The translations under genes were made by a program, and so were the position numbers. This document shows positions 1-8,201 of a stretch of 64,000 bases of DNA, one piece after another. The notes below the pieces were generated by a model. The model saw nothing but the letters and a program-made list of their open reading frames with translations, did no database searches and had not been told where the DNA came from. The stretch is from Pseudomonas canadensis (GTDB lineage: Bacteria > Pseudomonadota > Gammaproteobacteria > Pseudomonadales > Pseudomonadaceae): NCBI RefSeq assembly GCF_000503215.1, contig NZ_AYTD01000017.1, positions 620,001 through 684,000 on the forward strand, written 5' to 3'. Within the stretch, counting starts at the first letter, position 1; every line of letters starts with the position of its first letter.

Positions 1-1
1 G

Positions 2-730
2 CGCGCCCTGGACAACTATGGCCAGCGTGCGCAAAGCGACATGACCCTTAAGGCCACCGCCTGGCTGGGGGACAAGCAGCAGCAATTGCTGGAGATGGCC
101 GGCCAGCCACCCCGCGCCGCCGTGCCGGGCGCTACGCAGAAGCTGGTGATGGAAAAATCCGACGGCCCGGCAGCGTTCTTCATGCTCAGCGAAGCCGGTT
201 TCGACAAGGGCGCCAAGCTCAAGCCGATCAACAATGGCCTGGAAATCATCCACGAATACCTCGACCTCAAGGGCGAGCCGGTGAGCAAGGTCGCGGTAGG
301 CGATGAGTTCCTGGTGCGCCTGCGTCTGCGCGCGACCGACCGTGACCAGGTGCAGCAAGTGGCCGTGGTCGACCTGCTGCCGGGTGGCGTCGAGCCTGTG
401 TATAACTTGCCGCCGGAGCCAGAAGCCGCGAGCAGCGAGGAAGGCGAAGAGTCCGAGTACGTGGAAGAGGACAGCCAGGAAGAAGAAAGCTGGCAAGCCC
501 CCATCGGCGAAACCGAGCTGAGCAACTGGCAGCCGGAGTACGTCGATGTGCGCGATGATCGAGTGGTGCTGTACGGTACCGCGCTGCGCGATGTAGGCAC
601 TTTCGTCTACCGCGTGCGCGCTACCAACGCGGGCACCTTCAATACGCCACCGGCCTACGCCGAGGGCATGTACGAAACCACCCTGCAAGGGCGCGGCAAA
701 GTAGGCCAGCTTGAAATTACCAAGCCTTAA
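2..730 (+). CDS. yfhM: Alpha-2-macroglobulin family protein, C-terminal end only (5' truncated by window)
   Basis: The reading frame is open from base 2 and ends at TAA 728-730, so about 242 C-terminal residues are visible and the start lies outside the window. Bacterial alpha-2-macroglobulins are large periplasmic lipoproteins that trap proteases. The visible part matches the end of the family, with beta-rich receptor-like segments finishing near FVYRVRATNAGTFNTPPAYAEGMYE. The thioester and bait regions would be upstream and cannot be judged. A very acidic Glu/Ser stretch lies at about bases 415-505. The next gene is pbpC, which is the classic partner: the two are thought to defend and repair the envelope together. 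They overlap by 20 bases, which points to one operon. Identification rests on the tail plus the neighbour. Confidence 0.85.
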   Translation, partial: RALDNYGQRAQSDMTLKATAWLGDKQQQLLEMAGQPPRAAVPGATQKLVMEKSDGPAAFFMLSEAGFDKGAKLKPINNGLEIIHEYLDLKGEPVSKVAVGDEFLVRLRLRATDRDQVQQVAVVDLLPGGVEPVYNLPPEPEAASSEEGEESEYVEEDSQEEESWQAPIGETELSNWQPEYVDVRDDRVVLYGTALRDVGTFVYRVRATNAGTFNTPPAYAEGMYETTLQGRGKVGQLEITKP

Positions 731-3011
731 GCGCCTGACACTGCCGCTGTTCGCAGCGGCGGTGGTCCTGGTGGGGCTGCGGGTGTGGCCCCATGCTCCG
801 CTGGAAAAGGCCGTGACCTCATCGCGGGTGGTGTTGGCCGATGACGGCGCGCTGCTGCGCATGACCTTGGCGGATGACGGGCAATACCGTCTTTGGCTAC
901 CGTTGGAGCGGATTTCTCCTTCATTGGTCGAAGCCTTGCTGCTCAAGGAAGACCGCAATTTCTACTGGCACCCGGGGATCAATCCCCCGGCGTTGCTTCG
1001 CGCGGCCATGGCCACCTACAGCGGTGGCCAGCGCCAGGGCGGCTCGACCTTGAGCATGCAATTGGCACGGCGCCTGTGGGACTTGAACACCCGCCAGGTG
1101 CCGGGCAAGTTGCAACAGATGGCCTTGGCACTGTGGCTGGAGGCGCGCTACAGCAAGCACGACATCCTTGAGGCCTATCTGAACCTGGCGCCCATGGGGG
1201 GCAATATCGAAGGTGCCGAAGCGGCCAGCCGTATCTACTTCGGCAAGTCGGCGGCGCAGCTGTCATTGTCCGAAGCCCTGGCGCTGGCGGTGATCCCGCA
1301 ACAGCCAGGGCGGCGGGCGCGCTTCGGGCCGTCGCTGCAAAACGCCCGGCTGCGCTTGATGAACGACTGGCGCGAGACTTATCCACAGGACCCGCGTAAC
1401 GACAGTTTGCTGGAGTTGCCCCTCGAAGCACGCGACCGCCAGCACATTCCGTTCCTGGCGCCGCATTTGAGTGAGCAACTGCTGGCATCCCAGCCCGGCA
1501 CTGAGCTGAACAGCACCCTCAACCTGCCGCTGCAACAATTGCTCGAACGCCTGATTACCGGCTTTATCGCCGAACGGCGCAGTACAGGTGTGGAAAACGC
1601 CACGGCGATCTTGATCGACAGTCGCGACCAGAGCGTCAAGGCATTGGTCGGGTCGGCGGATTACTTATCCACAAGCCTTCACGGCCAGGTCAATGGCGTG
1701 CTGTCGCGGCGCTCGCCAGGGTCGACACTCAAGCCGTTCCTGTACGGGCTGGCGCTGGACCAAGGGGTGATCCACCCCATGAGCATCCTCAAGGACCTGC
1801 CGAGTAACTTCGGCTACTTCCAACCGGAAAATTTCGACGGCAGTTTTGTCGGGCCACTGACAGCGCGGGATGCGCTGATCCGTAGTCGCAACATCCCGGC
1901 GGTGTGGCTCGCCAGCCAGGTCAAGTCACCCTCTTTGTATGGACTGTTGCAACGCGCCGGGATCAAAGGCCTGCGAGACGAAAGCCATTACGGCCTGGCC
2001 CTGGCCCTCGGTGGGGGTGAAATGACCCCGGAAGAGCTGGCGCGGCTGTATGTGATGCTGGCCGGTGATGGGCATCTGCGGCCGTTGCGCTATTTGCAGG
2101 AACAGCCCCGGACCACCGGCGCCCAACTGCTGACGCCCCAGGCAGCGTTCATGGTGCGCGACATGCTGCGTCGTAACCCACGCCCGGATGGCCTGCCTGG
2201 ACGTCACTGGCGCACCGCCTGGAAAACCGGCACCTCCTGGGGTTTTCACGATGCGTGGAGTGCAGGACTGGTCGGCCCCTACGTGCTGGTGGTGTGGGTG
2301 GGCAACTTCGATGGTCGTCCAAACCCAGCCTTCATCGGGGCCAAGACCGCCGCGCCGTTGTTCTTCCGCATCGCCGACGCCCTGCCTTTGGCCTTGCCCA
2401 ACGTGGTGATCAAAGCCGACAAACCGCCCGCCGGATTAGTGCGCATTGATGTCTGCGCCGCGTCCGGCGAGTTGCCCAACCGCTGGTGCCCGCAAACCCG
2501 CAAGACCTGGTACATCCCAGGCGTATCGCCGATTCGCGTGTCGAACCTGCACCGCCCGGTGCTGATCGACACCCGCACCGGCAAGGCCGCCTGCCCGCCG
2601 TTTGACGCGCAATACACCCGCGAAGAAGTCTTCGAATTCTGGCCGAGCGACGTGCAACGCCTGTACCGCGCCGCCGGCCTGCCGCGACGTACCCCGCCAA
2701 CCGTGATGAAAAACTGCCAGCCCAACCGCCTCAGCGACCAGAGCGAAGCCCCGCAGATCCGCTCGCCACTGACCCAGGTGAGCTATCAACTGCGCCTTTC
2801 CCAGCCCCAGGAAAGCATCCCGCTGAATGCCAACGCCGCCAGCGATGCAACGACGCTGTACTGGTTTGCCGATCAAACCCTGATCGGCCAGGGGCCACCG
2901 CAAACCACGTTGAATTGGCGGCCGGGCAAGTCGGGGGAGTATCGGTTGCGGGTCAGTGATGATCAGGGGCGCAGTGCGAGCCGGGGGTTGCGGGTGGAGT
3001 TTGTGCCTTAG
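711..3011 (+). CDS. pbpC: Penicillin-binding protein 1C
   Basis: A 766-residue bifunctional peptidoglycan synthase, close to the usual length of about 770. There is one N-terminal membrane helix (about residues 9-27). The glycosyltransferase domain follows, with catalytic Glu80 in KEDRNF and the QGGSTLSMQLAR motif at 109-120. The transpeptidase domain has Ser338-x-x-Lys341 (SPGSTLKPF), Ser392-Arg-Asn and Lys505-Thr-Gly. A C-terminal PBP1C-specific beta domain covers roughly residues 680-766. The start used is TTG at 711, inside the end of the macroglobulin gene; no strong ribosome site is visible, so the exact start is uncertain. PBP1C acts at the outer face of the inner membrane. The stop overlaps the convergent small gene by 3 bases. 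Confidence 0.95.
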   Translation: MKLPSLKRLTLPLFAAAVVLVGLRVWPHAPLEKAVTSSRVVLADDGALLRMTLADDGQYRLWLPLERISPSLVEALLLKEDRNFYWHPGINPPALLRAAMATYSGGQRQGGSTLSMQLARRLWDLNTRQVPGKLQQMALALWLEARYSKHDILEAYLNLAPMGGNIEGAEAASRIYFGKSAAQLSLSEALALAVIPQQPGRRARFGPSLQNARLRLMNDWRETYPQDPRNDSLLELPLEARDRQHIPFLAPHLSEQLLASQPGTELNSTLNLPLQQLLERLITGFIAERRSTGVENATAILIDSRDQSVKALVGSADYLSTSLHGQVNGVLSRRSPGSTLKPFLYGLALDQGVIHPMSILKDLPSNFGYFQPENFDGSFVGPLTARDALIRSRNIPAVWLASQVKSPSLYGLLQRAGIKGLRDESHYGLALALGGGEMTPEELARLYVMLAGDGHLRPLRYLQEQPRTTGAQLLTPQAAFMVRDMLRRNPRPDGLPGRHWRTAWKTGTSWGFHDAWSAGLVGPYVLVVWVGNFDGRPNPAFIGAKTAAPLFFRIADALPLALPNVVIKADKPPAGLVRIDVCAASGELPNRWCPQTRKTWYIPGVSPIRVSNLHRPVLIDTRTGKAACPPFDAQYTREEVFEFWPSDVQRLYRAAGLPRRTPPTVMKNCQPNRLSDQSEAPQIRSPLTQVSYQLRLSQPQESIPLNANAASDATTLYWFADQTLIGQGPPQTTLNWRPGKSGEYRLRVSDDQGRSASRGLRVEFVP

Positions 3012-3385
3012 GAGTGGTTGTCGCACTCAGCAAGCTCAACGTAGCTTGACTCCCCGCCTCCCGTCGCCCCCGACAACCAACCCCAGACAAAACTCAGCGT
3101 GGTAACCCCGGCAACATCCAAACCGACCGTGCCACGCGACCAACCGGACAGCAGCTCACCGTCCAAGGTCAGGCACTGAAACAGCAATTCGATAGTGTCC
3201 GGGCCTGTCACTCGTCCCACTTGCGTGCCCAGGCGAATGCGCCCGCCTTGGTAAGTGCTGGAGATGGCATCACCCTCGACAAGGTAATGAAACACCGTGC
3301 CCGAGCCGGAAAGCCCCTGGGCATTGTTGGCGACGGTGAAGCGACGGTTGTTCAAGCGTTGGTGAAGCTGGGAGGGGGTTTGCAT
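3008..3385 (-). CDS. Small protein of unknown function (possible member of the short family often mislabelled N-acetylglutamate synthase)
   Basis: A 125-residue protein with an ATG start at 3385 and a GGA-containing site about 10 bases upstream. Residues 1-80 (NNRRFTVANNAQGLSGSGTVFHY, then YQGGRIRLGTQVGRV) read as a short beta-sheet domain. From memory it resembles a widespread small family with a YxGGxIxxGxxxGxV pattern that databases often name 'N-acetylglutamate synthase' without evidence. The Gly/Ser-rich C-terminal third (about residues 85-125) does not fit that pattern. No signal peptide or membrane helix is evident. It is convergent with pbpC, and its stop overlaps the pbpC stop. It lies just beyond the Tn7 target site downstream of glmS. 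Function unknown; the family link is weak. Confidence 0.6.
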   Translation of the reverse strand: MQTPSQLHQRLNNRRFTVANNAQGLSGSGTVFHYLVEGDAISSTYQGGRIRLGTQVGRVTGPDTIELLFQCLTLDGELLSGWSRGTVGLDVAGVTTLSFVWGWLSGATGGGESSYVELAECDNHS

Positions 3386-3409
3386 TGAGGGCGCGTCCTT
3401 TCGCGGGAG

Positions 3410-3435
3410 CCTGGAGACCCGGGCGGGCCTCCAGG
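3410..3435 (-). terminator. Hairpin downstream of glmS (candidate terminator)
   Basis: CCTGGAG at 3410-3416 pairs with CTCCAGG at 3429-3435 around a GC-rich 12-base loop, starting 10 bases beyond the glmS stop. No clear T-run follows on the minus strand, so it may be an RNA-stabilising hairpin rather than an intrinsic terminator. Confidence 0.45.
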
Positions 3436-3481
3436 GTGTGGCGGATTACTCCACGGTCACCGACTTCGCCAGGTTACGCGG
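3419..3481 (-). other. attTn7 site (end of glmS plus downstream insertion point), unoccupied
   Basis: Tn7-type transposons recognise the conserved last codons of glmS through TnsD and insert about 25 bp past the stop. Here glmS ends at 3446, so the expected insertion point is near base 3421. No Tn7 ends or tns genes are seen, so the site is empty. The location is inferred from the known rule, not from a transposon footprint. Confidence 0.7.
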
Positions 3482-5278
3482 CTGGTCGACGTCAGTACCC
3501 TTGAGCACGGCGACGTAGTACGAGAGCAACTGCAGCGGGATGGTGTAGAGGATCGGCGACAGGGTGTCGTTGATGTGCGGCATGTTGATGACGTGGGTGC
3601 CTTCACCGTTGGTCATGCCGGCTTTTTCGTCGGCGAACACCACCAGTTGGCCGCCACGGGCGCGGACTTCCTGCAGGTTGGACTTGAGCTTCTCCAGCAG
3701 TTCGTTGTTCGGCGCCACGGTAACCACCGGCATGTCGTCATCCACCAGGGCCAATGGGCCATGCTTGAGTTCACCGGCCGGGTAGGCTTCGGCGTGGATG
3801 TATGAGATTTCCTTGAGCTTGAGCGAACCCTCCATCGCCACCGGGTATTGCGCTCCACGGCCGAGGAACAGGGTGTGGTTCTTGTCGGCGAACAGCTCGG
3901 CGACTTTTTCCACGGTGCTGTCCATGGCCAGGGCTTCGCCCAGACGGGTCGGCAGGCGGCGCAATTCTTCGACCAGCGTGGCTTCAACGCCTTCGGCCAG
4001 GGTGCCGCGCACTTGACCCAGGGACAGGGTCAGCAGCAACAGACCCACCAGCTGGGTGGTGAAGGCTTTGGTGGACGCCACGCCAATTTCACGACCGGCC
4101 TGGGTCAGCAGGGTCAGGTCGGACTCACGCACCAGGGAGCTGATGCTGACGTTGCAGATCGCCAGGCTGGCCAGGAAGCCCAGCTCCTTGGCATTGCGCA
4201 GGGCGGCCAGGGTGTCGGCGGTTTCGCCGGACTGGGAGATGGTCACGAACAGGGTGTCGGGCTGCACCACCACCTTGCGGTAGCGGAATTCGCTGGCGAC
4301 TTCGACCTGGCACGGGATGCCGGCCAGTTCTTCCAGCCAGTAACGCGCAACCATGCCAGCGTGGTAGCTGGTGCCACAGGCAACGATCTGCACGTTGCGT
4401 ACTCGGGCGAACAGCTCGGCGGCTTGTGGGCCGAAGGCATTGACCAGCACTTGGTTCTGGCTCAGGCGACCTTCCAGGGTGCGTTGCACCACCGCTGGCT
4501 GCTCGTGGATTTCCTTGAGCATGAAGTGGCGGTATTCACCTTTGTCGGCCGCTTCGGCGCCGTCGCGGTATTGCACGGCTTCGCGCTCGACGGATTGACC
4601 GTTAACGTCCCAGATCGCCACGCTTTCACGACGGATGTCAGCAATATCGCCTTCTTCCAGGTACATGAAGCGGTCGGTGACCTGGCGCAGGGCCAGTTGG
4701 TCTGAGGCGAGGAAGTTTTCGCCCAGGCCCAGGCCGATCACCAGCGGGCTGCCACTGCGAGCAGCGACTACGCGGTCCGGTTGGCTGGCACTGACCACGG
4801 CTAGGCCGTAGGCGCCGTGAAGCTCTTTGACAGTGGCCTTGAGGGCAACGGTCAGGTCGCCCAGGTCCTTGAGTTTATGGTTGAGCAGGTGGGCGATGAC
4901 TTCAGTGTCGGTGTCCGAAGTGAACACGTAGCCCAGACCCTTGAGTTGTTCACGCAGCACTTCGTGGTTTTCGATAATGCCGTTGTGCACCACGGCCAGG
5001 TCGCCCGAAAAGTGCGGGTGGGCGTTGCGTTCGCAGGGCGCACCGTGAGTCGCCCAACGGGTGTGGGCAATACCCAGGCGGCCAACCAGCGGCTCGCCGG
5101 CCAGGGCCTGCTCCAACTCGCTGACCTTGCCCGGACGGCGCATGCGCTCCAGCTTGCCGGCGTTGGTGAAGACCGCCACACCAGCGCTGTCATAGCCGCG
5201 GTATTCCAGGCGCTTGAGGCCTTCGAGCAGGATCGGGGTGATGTTGCGTTCAGCGACTGCGCCTACGATGCCACACAT
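3446..5278 (-). CDS. glmS: Glutamine--fructose-6-phosphate aminotransferase (isomerizing)
   Basis: A 610-residue cytosolic enzyme that makes glucosamine-6-phosphate from fructose-6-phosphate and glutamine, the first step to UDP-GlcNAc for peptidoglycan and LPS. It starts MCGIVGAV, so Cys2 becomes the N-terminal nucleophile of the glutaminase domain (to about residue 220; HTRWATHG motif present). Two SIS sugar-isomerase domains follow, with CGTSYHA and SQSGETADT motifs. It ends LAKSVTVE, the conserved tail read by TnsD. Length and motifs are standard. It lies 10 bases downstream of the DeoR-type regulator on the same strand, so both are probably one transcript. No glmS ribozyme is present, as expected outside Gram-positive bacteria. 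Confidence 0.98.
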   Translation of the reverse strand: MCGIVGAVAERNITPILLEGLKRLEYRGYDSAGVAVFTNAGKLERMRRPGKVSELEQALAGEPLVGRLGIAHTRWATHGAPCERNAHPHFSGDLAVVHNGIIENHEVLREQLKGLGYVFTSDTDTEVIAHLLNHKLKDLGDLTVALKATVKELHGAYGLAVVSASQPDRVVAARSGSPLVIGLGLGENFLASDQLALRQVTDRFMYLEEGDIADIRRESVAIWDVNGQSVEREAVQYRDGAEAADKGEYRHFMLKEIHEQPAVVQRTLEGRLSQNQVLVNAFGPQAAELFARVRNVQIVACGTSYHAGMVARYWLEELAGIPCQVEVASEFRYRKVVVQPDTLFVTISQSGETADTLAALRNAKELGFLASLAICNVSISSLVRESDLTLLTQAGREIGVASTKAFTTQLVGLLLLTLSLGQVRGTLAEGVEATLVEELRRLPTRLGEALAMDSTVEKVAELFADKNHTLFLGRGAQYPVAMEGSLKLKEISYIHAEAYPAGELKHGPLALVDDDMPVVTVAPNNELLEKLKSNLQEVRARGGQLVVFADEKAGMTNGEGTHVINMPHINDTLSPILYTIPLQLLSYYVAVLKGTDVDQPRNLAKSVTVE

Positions 5279-5288
5279 GATGTTTCTC

Positions 5289-6056
5289 CTAGATGATTGC
5301 CGCGCATATCAGCGTAATGCCGCGGGCTTGGATCTGGTCGCGGGCCTCAAGCGGCAGGCGATCATCGGTGATAAGGGTATGGACGCTGCTCCAGGGCAGT
5401 TCCAGGTTGGGAATCTTGCGGCCGATCTTGTCGGATTCGACCATCACCACCACTTCACGGGCGACCTCGGCCATGACGCGGCTCAGGCCCAGCAATTCGT
5501 TGAAGGTGGTGGTGCCGCGTTCCAAGTCGATGCCGTCGGCACCGATGAACAGTTGATCGAAGTCGTAAGAACGCAGCACCTGCTCGGCAACCTGGCCCTG
5601 GAACGAGTCCGAATGCGGATCCCAGGTGCCGCCGGTCATCAACAGCACCGGCTCGTGTTCCAGTTCGCTCAAGGCGCGGGCCACGTGCAGGGAGTTGGTC
5701 ATCACCACCAGGCCTGGCTGGTGGCCCAGTTCGGGGATCATGGCGGCGGTGGTGCTGCCACTGTCGATGATGATGCGAGCGTGTTCACGCAGGCGCATCA
5801 CGGCGGCACGGGCGATGGCGCGCTTGTACACCGAGATGGGCTGGGCAGCGTCGCCCACCAACTCCTGGGGCATGGTGATGGCGCCCCCGTAGCGACGCAG
5901 CAGCAGGCCGTTGCTTTCGAGTGCGGCCAGGTCCTTACGGATCGTAACTTCCGACGTCTCGAAACGCTTGGCCAATTCGTCCACGCTGACTTCGCCCTGT
6001 TCATTGAGCAAGGTCAGGATGTTGTGGCGTCGTTGGGGTGTATTTCGTTTCGACAT
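5289..6056 (-). CDS. glmR: DeoR/GlpR-family transcriptional regulator, likely GlmR
   Basis: A 255-residue repressor-type protein. The N-terminal winged helix (VDELAKRFETSEVTIRKDLAALESNG, about residues 20-50) ends in the RRYGGA signature of the DeoR family. The C-terminal sugar-phosphate-sensing domain has the IDSGSTTAAM and GADGIDLERG motifs. I chose ATG at 6056 (MSKRNTPQRR) over an upstream TTG at 6095, because Pseudomonas homologues start there and the upstream stretch carries operator-like repeats. It sits between glmU and glmS and is close to glmS, which fits a regulator of amino-sugar supply sensing a phosphorylated amino sugar. The ligand is inferred from context. Confidence 0.9.
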   Translation of the reverse strand: MSKRNTPQRRHNILTLLNEQGEVSVDELAKRFETSEVTIRKDLAALESNGLLLRRYGGAITMPQELVGDAAQPISVYKRAIARAAVMRLREHARIIIDSGSTTAAMIPELGHQPGLVVMTNSLHVARALSELEHEPVLLMTGGTWDPHSDSFQGQVAEQVLRSYDFDQLFIGADGIDLERGTTTFNELLGLSRVMAEVAREVVVMVESDKIGRKIPNLELPWSSVHTLITDDRLPLEARDQIQARGITLICAAII

Positions 6057-6067
6057 TTTGACTTTAA

Positions 6068-6090
6068 GTTTCGTTTCGAAAGATAACGAA
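6068..6090 (-). promoter_or_regulatory. Candidate DeoR/GlmR operator
   Basis: Just upstream of the regulator start, the segment carries TTCG/CGAA-type repeats: TTTCG twice, then TTCGAAAGATAACGAA. This resembles GlpR-type operators (TTCG...CGAA arms with an ATAAC-like centre). The position suggests autoregulation of glmR-glmS. No binding evidence; pattern only. Confidence 0.45.
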
Positions 6091-6140
6091 GGCAATCAAA
6101 ACCTATTGCCGAAAGATCGTCAAGCGGGAGACACAAAAAA

Positions 6141-6230
6141 ACCTGTAGGAGCCGGCTTGCCGGCGATAGCGTCGCTTTGTTCGGCGGTGAACATTCGGGC
6201 GCTATCGCCGGCAAGCCGGCTCCTACAGGT
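6141..6230. repeat. REPIN (two inverted REP sequences)
   Basis: A perfect 30-base inverted repeat: arm one at 6141-6170 begins ACCTGTAGGAGCCGGCTTGC, and its exact complement lies at 6201-6230, with a 30-base spacer. Each arm holds a GGAG plus GCCGGCTTGCCGGC mini-hairpin, typical of Pseudomonas REPs moved by RAYT transposases. It fills the gap between glmU and the DeoR regulator and could act as an RNA hairpin. Confidence 0.95.
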
Positions 6231-6249
6231 TGTGCGGGTTGTGGATAAC

Positions 6250-7617
6250 TCAAGTCTTTTTGATTTTGACCGGGCGCTTCCAGCCGTCGATGTTGCGTTG
6301 GCGGGCGCGGGCTACCGCCAGTTGAGACTTATCCACATCCTGGTTGATGGTTGAGCCCGCTGCGGTGTTCGAGCCATCTCCGATAGAAACGGGGGCGATC
6401 AGCGAGTTGTTGGAGCCGATAAATACGTCTTCACCAATGGTAGTCTGGTACTTGTTCGCGCCGTCGTAATTACAGGTAATGGCACCAGCGCCAATGTTGC
6501 TGCGAGCCCCAATCACCGCATCACCGAGGTAGGCCAAGTGGCCGGCCTTCGCATCGTCACCCATTTTGGCGTTTTTCAGCTCTACGAAATTGCCCACGTG
6601 CGCCCTGGCGCCCATGACGGTTCCGGGGCGCAGTCGCGCAAACGGACCCGCATCGCTGCCCTCCCCCATCACCGCACCGTCCAAGTGACTGTTGGCCTTG
6701 ACCACCACGCCTTTGCGCAGGGTGCTGTCCTTGATCACGCAGTTAGGGCCAATCACCACGTCGTCCTCGATGATCACGCGGCCTTCGAGGATCACGTTGA
6801 TGTCGATCAGCACATCGCGGCCGACGGTCACTTCACCGCGTACATCGAAGCGTGCCGGGTCACGCAAGGTCACGCCTTGGGCCATCAGGCGACGGCCTTC
6901 GCGCAATTGGTAGTGACGTTCCAGTTCGGCGAGTTGCTTGCGGTCGTTGGCGCCCTGCACTTCCATCGGGTCGTGGGGCTGCTCGGTGGCGACCAGCAGG
7001 CCATCGCTTACTGCCATCTCGATGACGTCGGTGAGGTAGTACTCGCCCTGGGCGTTGTTATTGGACAGGCGGCTCATCCAGTCGCCGAGCTTATCGGCGG
7101 GGACCGCCAGGATCCCGGTGTTGCCCTCGGTAATGGCGCGCTGGGCTTCGCTGGCATCTTTGTGCTCGACAATAGCGGCAACCTTGCCATCGGCGTTACG
7201 CACGATGCGCCCGTAACCGGTGGGATCATCCAGTTCAACCGTCAGCAGGCCCATCTGGCCAGGCACGACGTGCTTGAGCAGGCGTTGCAGGGTTTGGACT
7301 TCGATCAGCGGTACGTCGCCGTAGAGGATCAGCACAGTGTCGGCGGTGATGAACGGCACGGCTTGGGCGGTGGCATGGCCGGTGCCCAGTTGTTTGTCTT
7401 GCAATACGAAATTCAGATCGTCCGCGGCGAGGCGCTCACGTACCACATCGGCGCCATGGCCGATCACTACATGAATGCGTTGCGGATCGAGTTGCCGGGC
7501 GCTGTGGATAACATGGCCCAGCATGGAATTGCCGGCAACCGGGTGCAGCACCTTGGGCAGGGCCGAACGCATGCGGGTGCCCTGGCCTGCGGCGAGAATG
7601 ACGATTTCAAGAGACAT
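6250..7617 (-). CDS. glmU: Bifunctional UDP-N-acetylglucosamine pyrophosphorylase / glucosamine-1-phosphate N-acetyltransferase
   Basis: A 455-residue cytosolic enzyme that acetylates glucosamine-1-phosphate and then couples it to UTP, giving UDP-GlcNAc. The N-terminal nucleotidyltransferase domain has LAAGQGTRMRSALPKVLHPV (residues 8-27). From about residue 250 there is a left-handed beta-helix of hexapeptide repeats ending with the acetyl-CoA site (NYDGANKYQTTIGED). The length matches E. coli GlmU (456). It lies downstream of the atp terminator on the same strand, the common Pseudomonas order atp-glmU-glmR-glmS. A perfect DnaA box (6240-6248) lies just past the stop. Confidence 0.98.
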   Translation of the reverse strand: MSLEIVILAAGQGTRMRSALPKVLHPVAGNSMLGHVIHSARQLDPQRIHVVIGHGADVVRERLAADDLNFVLQDKQLGTGHATAQAVPFITADTVLILYGDVPLIEVQTLQRLLKHVVPGQMGLLTVELDDPTGYGRIVRNADGKVAAIVEHKDASEAQRAITEGNTGILAVPADKLGDWMSRLSNNNAQGEYYLTDVIEMAVSDGLLVATEQPHDPMEVQGANDRKQLAELERHYQLREGRRLMAQGVTLRDPARFDVRGEVTVGRDVLIDINVILEGRVIIEDDVVIGPNCVIKDSTLRKGVVVKANSHLDGAVMGEGSDAGPFARLRPGTVMGARAHVGNFVELKNAKMGDDAKAGHLAYLGDAVIGARSNIGAGAITCNYDGANKYQTTIGEDVFIGSNNSLIAPVSIGDGSNTAAGSTINQDVDKSQLAVARARQRNIDGWKRPVKIKKT

Positions 7618-7673
7618 GAGTGGCTACCAATCCTGGGCGGTCCGGCTTCAGACCAAAGAAGTGTTTTGCTGAA

Positions 7674-7706
7674 AAAGAAAAAGGGTAGCCGAGGCTACCC
7701 TTTTTA
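7674..7706 (-). terminator. Intrinsic terminator of the atp operon
   Basis: AAGGGTAGC at 7681-7689 pairs with GCTACCCTT at 7694-7702 around a 4-base loop. On the minus strand the stem is followed by TTTTTCTTTTTC, a good U-run. It lies 34 bases beyond the atpC stop. Confidence 0.93.
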
Positions 7707-7740
7707 ATCAATCGCGCATGAAGCATGACGGCGTGGCCGG

Positions 7741-8157
7741 TTACTTCTTGCGGATCTGCTGGAGCGTGCGCAGCTGAGCTGCAGCCTCGGCCAGACGTAC
7801 AGCAGCAGCGCTGTAGTCGAAGTCCGCACCCTTTTCGTTCAGGGCCTTCTCAGCAGCCTTGACGGCTTCCTGAGCGGAGGCTTCATCCAGGTCGCCAGCA
7901 CGTTGCACGGTGTCGGCAAGAACCTTGACCATGTTCGGCTGAACCTCGAGGAAACCACCAGAGATGTAAAACACCTCTTTTTCCCCGCCTTGCTTGGTCA
8001 GAGTGATCGGACCTGGCTTCAAGCTGGTGATCAACGGCGCGTGACCCATGGCAATACCAAGGTCACCGAGTTCGCCGTGTGCAATCACCATCTCTACCAG
8101 ACCGGAGAAGATTTCCCCTTCCGCGCTGACGATATCGCAATGGACTGTCATAGCCAT
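7741..8157 (-). CDS. atpC: ATP synthase F1 subunit epsilon
   Basis: A 138-residue subunit of the F1 central stalk that couples rotation and inhibits ATP hydrolysis. The N-terminal beta-sandwich (VHCDIVSAEGEIFSG, FLEVQPNMVKVLADT) is followed by a two-helix C-terminal domain (EAVKAAEKALNEKGADFDYSAAAVRLAEAAAQLRT). Length is normal. It is the last gene of the atp operon, followed by an intrinsic terminator. Confidence 0.97.
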   Translation of the reverse strand: MAMTVHCDIVSAEGEIFSGLVEMVIAHGELGDLGIAMGHAPLITSLKPGPITLTKQGGEKEVFYISGGFLEVQPNMVKVLADTVQRAGDLDEASAQEAVKAAEKALNEKGADFDYSAAAVRLAEAAAQLRTLQQIRKK

Positions 8158-8201
8158 CTGATTGCCTCAACCTGATGAGCGCCCGTTTCCGGGCGCCTGG
8201 A

